Shown in pieces: positions 16,713-23,417 of a DNA stretch of 39,684 bases. The notes beneath the pieces were generated by a model that saw nothing but the letters and a program-made list of their open reading frames with translations, was not told the origin of the DNA and searched no databases. The stretch is from Opitutaceae bacterium. Its GTDB lineage: Bacteria > Verrucomicrobiota > Verrucomicrobiia > Opitutales > Opitutaceae. A program made the translations under genes and the position numbers. Numbering within the stretch: position 1 is the first letter of the stretch; the number at the start of each line of letters is the position of its first letter. The stretch is taken from positions 1 to 39,684 of the forward strand of contig JANQKU010000252.1 in the NCBI GenBank assembly GCA_028280955.1, in the 5' to 3' direction.

Positions 16713-17486
16713 ATGGTCAATTTGAAACGTAAATCTCCTCCAGGAAAAAAGATTCAGCTAATGGCAACGTGCTTGTGCGATGCCTTTTTTGATGATGTGG
16801 CAAAAGCAACCGTTGAGGTGTTGGAATACCTCGGTTGTGAAGTTATTTTTCCCGATGGGCAGACTTGTTGCGGCCAGCCGGCCTTTAATGGTGGAGATTG
16901 GGCGTCGTCCCGGAAGGTTGTTCGTCACACGGTGGAGGTCTTTAGGGGAGAAGAACCGGTTGTGATTCCATCAGGATCGTGTACGGCGATGTTGTTGCAT
17001 GGCACTGTGCTTGAATTTGAAAAGGAAACAGATCGAAAACAAGTGGCAGAATTGGCTTCTCGGTCATGGGAATTGACAGACTATATTGTGAATGGTTTGG
17101 GGATAAACGAGTGGCCCGGAAAATTTGATGCTAAAGTCGCTTTTCATCGTTCCTGTCATACGAGAGGGTCCTGTAGTGGAGAAACGAGTTTGCAGCTGTT
17201 GAATTCGATTGATGGAATGACGGTTGTTCCCTTTGGAGGAGGAGAGCAATGCTGTGGTTTTGGCGGAACTTTTTCGGTCTCTTTCCCCAATACTTCTGAG
17301 GGAATGGGGAAGCTCAAAATTGCCAATGTGATGGAAGCTCAACCTGATATTCTGACTTCCGGAGATATGGGATGCCTCATGCATTTGGGAGGGTTAGTTG
17401 ATCGACATAACAAGGAATTGCAGAGGGTGCATATCGCTCAAATTTTGAGAGATGCCTTACAAAATGGAGGGTTGATTGAAAAATAA
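16713..17486 (+). CDS. lutA: LutA: lactate oxidation complex, CCG-domain iron-sulfur subunit
   Basis: First gene of a three-gene operon for oxidation of L-lactate to pyruvate. The 257-residue protein carries two cysteine-rich CCG domains: ATCLCDAFFDD with GQTCCGQPAFNGGDW in the first half, and FHRSCHTRGSC with GEQCCGFGGTF in the second, as in LutA/YkgE and the HdrB-like family. These bind iron-sulfur clusters. ATG 16713 fits the family's N-terminus; a TTG at 16671 would add 14 residues with no homology. lutB begins three bases after the stop, which implies tight translational coupling. The divergent neighbour is rhaB. No lldP-type permease or LutR regulator is visible in the window. Confidence 0.93.
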   Translation: MVNLKRKSPPGKKIQLMATCLCDAFFDDVAKATVEVLEYLGCEVIFPDGQTCCGQPAFNGGDWASSRKVVRHTVEVFRGEEPVVIPSGSCTAMLLHGTVLEFEKETDRKQVAELASRSWELTDYIVNGLGINEWPGKFDAKVAFHRSCHTRGSCSGETSLQLLNSIDGMTVVPFGGGEQCCGFGGTFSVSFPNTSEGMGKLKIANVMEAQPDILTSGDMGCLMHLGGLVDRHNKELQRVHIAQILRDALQNGGLIEK

Positions 17487-17489
17487 GCG

Positions 17490-18908
17490 ATGAGTGTTCA
17501 ACCGATAGATCGATATGTGGAGCGGATTGCTCCGGATGTGCAGACTGCTGTGATGGAAAACAGCATTACGGCAACACAAAAGCGCCACGATGCGCTTTTT
17601 GGCGATTACGAAGATCCTGACAAAATTCGCCGAATTGCGGGCGCGATTAAGCAGCATACGGTGGAGCATCTGGACAGGTATCTTCCGCAGGCAGAAGAGA
17701 AGTTAAAAGCAAACGGAGTCAAGGTGCACTGGGCTTCTGATGGAGAAGAGGCCAATCGAATTGTGTTTGAGATCATGCGTTCAAAGAAGGCCACGAAGGT
17801 GGTTAAGTCGAAGAGCATGGTCAGTGAAGAAACAGAACTGGGGCATTACCTGGAAGAGAGAGGCATGGAATGTGTGGAGACGGATTTGGGTGAATACATC
17901 GTTCAGATCGATAACGATCATCCCAGTCATATTGTTAAACCGATTATCCATAAGAATAGGCAGGATGTTGCTCGCAGTTTTGAGAGAGAAGGTTTGGGAG
18001 AGTATAATGATGATCCAGAGGTGATCACTCATCGGGCGAGGAAACACTTGCGTGGTAAGTACATGGAAGCAGATGTGGGTATCACAGGTGCCAATTTTGT
18101 TTCGGCAGAAAGTGGGCGAATGCTTTTGATCACCAATGAGGGCAATTCTCGGTTTTGCCTGGCGCCAACGAAAGTTCATATTGCCATGGTAGGTATCGAG
18201 AAATTGGTGCCGAAGGATCGTGACCTTTCGGTCATGCTCAATCTGCTGGCCCGTTCAGCGACAGGGCAGCGTTTAACGGTTTATACAGAGTTTATCAGTG
18301 GACCAAAATCGGCTGCCCAGCCGGATGGTCCTGAGGAAATGCATTTGATCTTTCTGGATAATCGAAGAACTCAGGTGCTTGAGTCGGATTGCCGGGAGAT
18401 TTTGCGTTGTATTCGTTGTGGCGCTTGTATGAATGTCTGCCCGGTTTATCGACAGGCATCCGGTTTTGCCTATCGCAGTGTTTATCCTGGGCCTTTAGGC
18501 GCTGTTCTCTCTCCGCTCTTGGCCAGTAAGTTTGCCGATTATGCCGACTTGCCAAAGGCATCGAGTTTATGTGGCGCCTGCAATGAGGTTTGCCCGGTGG
18601 ATATTCCCATTCCGGATTTGTTGTTGCGGTTGAGGGATAAGGCAAAGGTGGAGGGAATCAAATCTCCCGGAACACCTCCGATGGGCATGTGGGCGACAAT
18701 GGCCAGTAAACCAGTCCTGTGGAAGACAGCTTTGAGCGCCGGGAAGATGATGGACTTTTTCCCGAAGAGCATGATTCCGGTTCCTGCTTTTCAAGCATGG
18801 TATAAGAAGAAGGATTTACCGGAATGGCATGGAAAACGATTCCGTTCCTGGATGGCAAATCGTCCGAATCCTAAAAAGAACGATCAACCAGAGGCTTCCG
18901 AGAAGTAA
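17490..18908 (+). CDS. lutB: LutB: lactate oxidation iron-sulfur protein
   Basis: The 472-residue central subunit of the LutABC complex. Its N-terminal two-thirds is the LUD domain (HTVEHLDRYLPQAEEKLKANG, KSKSMVSEETELGHYLEERG, ADVGITGANFVSAESG). The C-terminal third has two ferredoxin-type cluster motifs, CIRCGACMNVCP at about residues 306-317 and LCGACNEVCP near 358-367, which carry electrons from lactate to the membrane pool or another acceptor. The architecture and size match LutB/YkgF. It starts three bases after lutA and is followed by lutC after five bases, with no recognisable Shine-Dalgarno sequence at its ATG. Confidence 0.95.
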   Translation: MSVQPIDRYVERIAPDVQTAVMENSITATQKRHDALFGDYEDPDKIRRIAGAIKQHTVEHLDRYLPQAEEKLKANGVKVHWASDGEEANRIVFEIMRSKKATKVVKSKSMVSEETELGHYLEERGMECVETDLGEYIVQIDNDHPSHIVKPIIHKNRQDVARSFEREGLGEYNDDPEVITHRARKHLRGKYMEADVGITGANFVSAESGRMLLITNEGNSRFCLAPTKVHIAMVGIEKLVPKDRDLSVMLNLLARSATGQRLTVYTEFISGPKSAAQPDGPEEMHLIFLDNRRTQVLESDCREILRCIRCGACMNVCPVYRQASGFAYRSVYPGPLGAVLSPLLASKFADYADLPKASSLCGACNEVCPVDIPIPDLLLRLRDKAKVEGIKSPGTPPMGMWATMASKPVLWKTALSAGKMMDFFPKSMIPVPAFQAWYKKKDLPEWHGKRFRSWMANRPNPKKNDQPEASEK

Positions 18909-18913
18909 AAGCT

Positions 18914-19525
18914 ATGTCGACACATCGTGATGTAATATTGGGAAAGGTGAAGAAGACGTTGGAGGCTTTGCCAAAACGGGCAGAGTATCCAGATTATGAT
19001 ACAGAGGCAGTGATTACCATCCCGGAGGATGCAGACCTATGGGAGCATTTTAAAACGGCCATGCAGGCAGTTAATGGTAAGGTTTACGATACTTTGGTTG
19101 AATTGAAAAAATGGATGATAGAGAATGAGTATCTATCGGGATATTGTGATCCGGATTTACTGGATGTTTTTTCACGGGAATTAAGTCCGGAAATCAAATT
19201 AGAAACAACCTATGATCGAGATCGTATCGATACGTATCAGTTTGGCATTACCAGGGCGAGTGGTGCCATTGCTGAATCGGGTACGATCATCCTGAAGGAC
19301 AAGGACACTTCGAGCCGCCTTGGATCCCTGACGCCATGGGTTCACATAACAGCTTTACGGCCAGATGAAGTTTACCGAGATATTCCGACAGCTCTCGATC
19401 AGTTAGGGGATGATCCGAATATTATCTGGGTGACAGGACCTTCCAAAACAGCTGATATTGAAGGCATCTTGATCGAAGGAGTGCATGGTCCTGGAGAGCA
19501 GATCTGCTTGCGGCTGGATAGCTGA
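18914..19525 (+). CDS. lutC: LutC: lactate utilisation LUD-domain protein
   Basis: The 203-residue protein is a stand-alone LUD domain. It shows the family segments GITRASGAIAESGTIIL, LTPWVHITALRPDEVY, WVTGPSKTADIEGILIEGVHGPGE. It completes the LutABC complex that converts L-lactate to pyruvate. It lies five bases after lutB and closes the operon. Downstream is a 244-base non-coding gap (19526-19769) that contains a CACGAAG repeat and the sulfatase promoter. Confidence 0.93.
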   Translation: MSTHRDVILGKVKKTLEALPKRAEYPDYDTEAVITIPEDADLWEHFKTAMQAVNGKVYDTLVELKKWMIENEYLSGYCDPDLLDVFSRELSPEIKLETTYDRDRIDTYQFGITRASGAIAESGTIILKDKDTSSRLGSLTPWVHITALRPDEVYRDIPTALDQLGDDPNIIWVTGPSKTADIEGILIEGVHGPGEQICLRLDS

Positions 19526-19612
19526 GAAGTAAAATCCAAAGGGCTTTTTCAAAACCGACTACCCATTCGACCCAAGAGTTAAATGCGTGGTTTATCCGAA
19601 TTGCTAGTGCAG

Positions 19613-19650
19613 TTTTTTAACCACGAAGAGCGCCAAGGGCACGAAGAGAA
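19613..19650. repeat. AACCACGAAG / CACGAAGAG repeat-like segment
   Basis: T-rich sequence leads into AACCACGAAGAG and, 18 bases on, GCACGAAGAG; the 9-mer CACGAAGAG occurs at 19622-19630 and 19640-19648. The pattern resembles the AACCACGAAG/CACGAAG short interspersed sequences common in environmental bacterial genomes. Only one copy is visible in this window, and its function is unknown. Confidence 0.45.
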
Positions 19651-19679
19651 GGGACAGAGAAGAGGGAAGATGCCTGAGT

Positions 19680-19713
19680 AAACATTGACTCAATGTTTTA
19701 GTTCTACGATAGT
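19680..19713 (+). promoter_or_regulatory. Palindromic promoter of the sulfatase-fold gene (copy A)
   Basis: A 19-base perfect palindrome, AAACATTGA-C-TCAATGTTT (19680-19698), overlaps a -35 box TTGACT (19685-19690). A -10-like GATAGT (19708-19713) follows after exactly 17 bases. The same arrangement lies upstream of the glycosidase gene (copy B, 21867-21900): the first 15 bases are identical, and 39 of 52 bases agree over the region. The overlap of palindrome and -35 suggests a dimeric regulator bound at the promoter. The gene's GAGGA ribosome binding site is at 19756-19760, nine bases before the ATG. Confidence 0.6.
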
Positions 19714-19769
19714 ACAGAAGCTGCTCAATAACTTGTTCTATTTTTGTGTCAATGTGAGGAGCCCAAAAC

Positions 19770-20861
19770 ATGAAACAACCCCAGCACCTACTTGTCATTA
19801 CCGTTGACACTCTTCGGGCTGACTACCTCACCTGTAATGGCTCTGATAAAACCAAGACACCAAACTTTGACCGACTCGCTGAAAGTGGGGTCAATTTTGC
19901 TCATCATCTCACCAGTATAGGGAGTACGTTGTCTTCCCATTGTTCGCTATTTTCGGCTAGCACGCCAATGGTTAATAAAGTGACTTGTAATGGGGTGAGT
20001 GATGAAAATAAACGCAAAACCCTAGCACTTATTGCGGCGGAAAATGGCTACCGAACGGCGGCGATTACGAGTTGGAGCGGGTTTCAAGCACAAAAAGGTT
20101 ATGGTTTTCAAAGCCTGCATAGTGATCAGAATGCAGCCTCCTTGGAGAATAGGGGAGACAAAACATTGGAGCGGGTTCAAGAGTGGATAGCTGGGGAGGA
20201 TACGTCTAGGCCTCTTTTCTTGTGGGTTCACCTGATCGATCCTCACACACCATACAATTGTCCTGAGCCTTATCCACAGACATATGAAGGAGAAGTAGAA
20301 TTTTCTGATTATATCGTCGGACAAATTCTTCAAGAGTGGGATGGGAAAATGAGGCTTGGAAATACCATGACTGTATTGACTGCAGATCATGGTGAACACC
20401 TTAATGATCACGGCATAGAAGTGGGACATGGAACGTTGTGGCATACAAATTTGTGGGCACCTCTAATCATTTCCTTCCCAGGTCATATCAATTCGGGTAC
20501 GCGAATCCCTGAATTAGTACGACAGATTGATGTTATGCCGACTATTCTGGATTATCTAAAACTACCTATGCCATACGATTGTCAAGGTATGTCTATGCGT
20601 GGCCTTATCGAAGGAAGTGATCGAGACCTAAAACTCCTGCACCAAGGACAAGCTTTTTACGAGGATGAGTTTACCCATGTTAAACGTAGGCCGGATGCCA
20701 CGACAATACGCAATGATGAATACTCCTTTCACTTTTCTAAAGATGAAACACTTTCTCATGTTTTTGATACTCGATCGGATCCAGGAGAAGAGCGGGATCT
20801 TTGCCAAGGCGATACAATCGAGTACAGTGTAGAGCATTCTATCAAGGACTCTAGGGAATAG
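19770..20861 (+). CDS. Sulfatase-fold hydrolase lacking the formylglycine Cys/Ser
   Basis: The 363-residue protein has the alkaline-phosphatase/sulfatase fold: ITVDTLRADYL at the N-terminus, LWVHLIDPHTPY, LTADHGEHLNDHGIEVGH with metal ligands near Asp206 and His207, and the C-terminal FDTRSDPGEERDL. The active-site motif CxPSR of sulfatases is replaced by T53-L54-S55-S56-H57, so Cys or Ser for formylglycine conversion is missing. Thr at this position is known in related phosphotransferases such as LtaS and in many TxPSH 'sulfatase-like' proteins. The substrate could therefore be a phospho- or sulfo-ester. It is preceded by the palindromic promoter and a good GAGGA site. No signal peptide is present, so it is probably cytoplasmic, acting on imported sugars. 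Confidence 0.82.
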   Translation: MKQPQHLLVITVDTLRADYLTCNGSDKTKTPNFDRLAESGVNFAHHLTSIGSTLSSHCSLFSASTPMVNKVTCNGVSDENKRKTLALIAAENGYRTAAITSWSGFQAQKGYGFQSLHSDQNAASLENRGDKTLERVQEWIAGEDTSRPLFLWVHLIDPHTPYNCPEPYPQTYEGEVEFSDYIVGQILQEWDGKMRLGNTMTVLTADHGEHLNDHGIEVGHGTLWHTNLWAPLIISFPGHINSGTRIPELVRQIDVMPTILDYLKLPMPYDCQGMSMRGLIEGSDRDLKLLHQGQAFYEDEFTHVKRRPDATTIRNDEYSFHFSKDETLSHVFDTRSDPGEERDLCQGDTIEYSVEHSIKDSRE

Positions 20862-21053
20862 ACATCCGATCTATGTCTTATGAAAGTCAAAAGGGCACAG
20901 GTCTCTGAACGATCTTCCAGTTGTTTTGATGAGCTAGACGAAAATTGCACGGGTAACAATTGAACAAATACAGAAGACCGTATGGCAACTATGAAGAATT
21001 CAAGGTGCTGGGAAGCATACGTGGCTCACGTGGAATGTCGAAAACTCGGCCAC

Positions 21054-21749
21054 TCAGCAGAAATCGGGGATTCCTTCGATTGCGACGATGTTTACCGGAC
21101 AGGCATCGAGGCCTTTGATTGGTAAGGGCAGGTAGGAAATGAAGAAGACCTCTGTCTGCAACTGTTCGATATTCTTCATAACTTCGAGAAAAAGGATATC
21201 ATTACCGAGCATGATGTCGTGACAGGCGATGCAGTGTTCGATGTTTTTTTCGATGCAGATGCCATCGCCAAACCCTACGGCCTTGACATTTTTCTCTAAA
21301 AACCACTCGGCGGATTCACGGCTTAGATGAGGTCGTTGATCATCCGGGTTATCGACAAAGGGTTCGGAGTGAAAGCGGGAGTCGAGGACGAGGACGTCGC
21401 CTGGTTGAACACGTCCGCGATCAGCTGCCTCAAGATCAGCACGAGTGATGAGTGCGCAGGGTTCACATGTTTCGAGTTTAAGCAATACGCCCCGTCCCAT
21501 AAAATGGTCGGTGGGCAGATCTGTTACATCTTTGGTCAGTTCACCATGGTGATAGGGGGCTTCTACATGTGTGCCGAGATGGGTAACGATATCAACGTCT
21601 GTATGGTAATCGACGACACCATATACATCGACCGATTGTCGATTGAGCACGCAGCGTCGTGATTCGGTTGCGGGATCTATGATTTTACTTAATTGGACGG
21701 TGCGGTAGGGTCCTGTTTGACCAACGACGGAAGGGCTGGGGTGACTCAT
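21054..21749 (-). CDS. Cyclase-family (kynurenine formamidase-like) metal hydrolase
   Basis: The 231-residue protein matches PF04199. The metal-binding signature HLGTHVEAPYHH is at residues 57-68, where the family's usual HxGTHxDxPxH has Glu in place of Asp. Later segments are GDVLVLDSRF, FLEKNVKAVGFGDGICIE and CHDIMLGNDI. Characterised members hydrolyse N-formylkynurenine or cyclic amides, or act on small carboxylic amides; the substrate here cannot be told. It is on the opposite strand between the two genes that share the palindromic promoter, so it is not part of that unit unless separately controlled. The 192 bases between its end and the sulfatase-fold gene (20862-21053) hold no visible gene. 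Confidence 0.82.
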   Translation of the reverse strand: MSHPSPSVVGQTGPYRTVQLSKIIDPATESRRCVLNRQSVDVYGVVDYHTDVDIVTHLGTHVEAPYHHGELTKDVTDLPTDHFMGRGVLLKLETCEPCALITRADLEAADRGRVQPGDVLVLDSRFHSEPFVDNPDDQRPHLSRESAEWFLEKNVKAVGFGDGICIEKNIEHCIACHDIMLGNDILFLEVMKNIEQLQTEVFFISYLPLPIKGLDACPVNIVAIEGIPDFC

Positions 21750-21866
21750 ATAGAAGCCAATATAAGTTAGCTTGACCGATTCAAGGCGAGCTTAAAGCAG
21801 AGCGGGTTGAGAAACAGAATTTGAGAGGACTATTAGGAGAAAGAAAAAAGATGAAGTGCTGGTGAA

Positions 21867-21900
21867 AAACATTGACTCAATCTTTTGCTTTCAGGATAGC
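21867..21900 (+). promoter_or_regulatory. Palindromic promoter of the glycosidase gene (copy B)
   Basis: AAACATTGA-C-TCAATCTTT (21867-21885) is the same palindrome as copy A with one mismatched pair. TTGACT at 21872-21877 and GATAGC at 21895-21900 are again exactly 17 bases apart. The ATG at 21942 has AGGAG at 21929-21933, eight bases upstream. Confidence 0.6.
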
Positions 21901-21941
21901 ACCGAAATTACTCAAATATTTTTTTGGCAGGAGATGAAGAA

Positions 21942-23408
21942 ATGAATGGAACGACCGGAACGAATCTATGCGTAATCAACACAGAAAAGCACAAAGATTA
22001 CGTTGAACGCTTCAATAGCCTGTATCCCGAAACGATCGTTAATGCCATTACCGATGCGGACGCATGGAATTGGATGCAAAGTAACATTCCCTTACTGGAT
22101 TGCAGCGAACGCTGCATCGAGGAGATTTATTATTTTCGCTGGTGGGTTTACAGAAAGCACATCAAGCAGACTTCAGATGGATTCGTTGTTACCGAGTTTT
22201 TGCCTGTTGTGAGGCATGCAGGGAAACATAACACTATCAATTGCCCGGTTGGGCATCAGATTTATGAGGGAAGGTGGCTCAAAGAACAAAAATACCTCGA
22301 CGATTATTGCCGTTTTATGCTTCAGGGAGGAGGAGACTTGCATCAATACAGTTGCTGGTTTGCGGATGCTGTTTTCAATCGATATTGCGTCAATGGCGAT
22401 CGAGACTTTGTCATTGGCTTACTGGATGGTCTTCGGGATTACTATCGTAAGTGGTCGACTAAGGAACAGGATGGTTTGTTTCACTATACGCCGTGGATGG
22501 ATGGCATGGAATTTTCGATTAGCGGGAATATGGAGGAACGATTCAGACCGACTTTCAATTCTTACATGTACGCTGATGCCTTGGCAATATCGCGAATCGC
22601 GGAGATGTCAGATCATGAAGCGATTGCAGACGAGTTTCGAATCAAGGCCTATGCTAGCAAAACGAATATTCAAGAAAAACTATGGCACACAGAACTAGAA
22701 TTTTTTGCCACTCGGGATCTGGATAACGATTTCACCCCGACGGAGTGTCCAGTGCGCGAAGCCGTCGGATATATACCATGGTACTTCAACCTGCCCGATC
22801 CGGGATACGAAATTGCTTGGCGGCACATCAATGACTCTCAAGGATTCAGCTCGCCCATTGGATTGACCGGAGCAGAAGTTAGGCATCCTATGTTTTTGAA
22901 GGTCAATCCGGAACGATTGGCTACCTGGGATGGCGCCATCTGGCCGTTTGCAACGTCTCAAACGCTGACGGCCATGCAGAATCTGATTAGGGGCTATGAG
23001 CAATCTTACATTACTCCATCTGATTACATCCGTGAATTGAGCAAGTATGCGGCATCGCATCTGCGAGATGGAAAGCCCAGTATATCCGAGGTTGTGCGCG
23101 ATCCCAATGTGCGGCAGATGTGCGGCTCCGAGCACTACAATCACTCTACATTCTGTGATCTTGTTATCAGCGGAGTTGCCGGAATCTTACCCAGAACTGA
23201 TAGCATCCTGGAGGTGTTCCCGTTATTACCTGACAGCTGGGATTACTTCTGTCTTGATGGCGTAAGCTATCAGGGCCATTCGGTTGCCATTGTCTGGGAT
23301 CGCACGGGGATGCGTTATGGTGAAAAGGGGTTTTGCGTGTACGTCGACCATAAGAAGCAATTTGCTGGAGATCATCCATGCCGCGTAATGATTGATTTGG
23401 AGAAGTAA
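21942..23408 (+). CDS. (alpha/alpha)6-barrel glycoside hydrolase (MGH1-like)
   Basis: The 488-residue protein resembles the six-hairpin glycosidases grouped as MGH1-like (trehalase/GH63/GH37 clan type). Repeating helix-rich segments include EEIYYFRWWVYRKH, GGDLHQYSCWFADAVFNRY, GLFHYTPWMDGMEFSISG, SYMYADALAISRIAE, YIPWYFNLPDPGYEIAW and WDGAIWPFATSQTL. The acidic residues in the PWMDGME and WDGAIWP blocks are candidates for the catalytic pair. No signal peptide is visible, so a cytoplasmic oligosaccharide substrate is likely. I chose ATG 21942, which has AGGAG at good spacing; a TTG at 21924 lies inside the ribosome binding region. It shares its promoter type with the sulfatase-fold gene, which suggests joint action on one sulfated or phosphorylated glycan. 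The sugar is unknown. Confidence 0.78.
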   Translation: MNGTTGTNLCVINTEKHKDYVERFNSLYPETIVNAITDADAWNWMQSNIPLLDCSERCIEEIYYFRWWVYRKHIKQTSDGFVVTEFLPVVRHAGKHNTINCPVGHQIYEGRWLKEQKYLDDYCRFMLQGGGDLHQYSCWFADAVFNRYCVNGDRDFVIGLLDGLRDYYRKWSTKEQDGLFHYTPWMDGMEFSISGNMEERFRPTFNSYMYADALAISRIAEMSDHEAIADEFRIKAYASKTNIQEKLWHTELEFFATRDLDNDFTPTECPVREAVGYIPWYFNLPDPGYEIAWRHINDSQGFSSPIGLTGAEVRHPMFLKVNPERLATWDGAIWPFATSQTLTAMQNLIRGYEQSYITPSDYIRELSKYAASHLRDGKPSISEVVRDPNVRQMCGSEHYNHSTFCDLVISGVAGILPRTDSILEVFPLLPDSWDYFCLDGVSYQGHSVAIVWDRTGMRYGEKGFCVYVDHKKQFAGDHPCRVMIDLEK

Positions 23409-23417
23409 AACTGTCCG

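Noticed and set aside
19604-19810. Minus-strand 68-codon frame upstream of the sulfatase-fold gene
   Set aside because: Its C-terminal part is the translated CACGAAG repeat and it overlaps the promoter and start of a well-supported gene.
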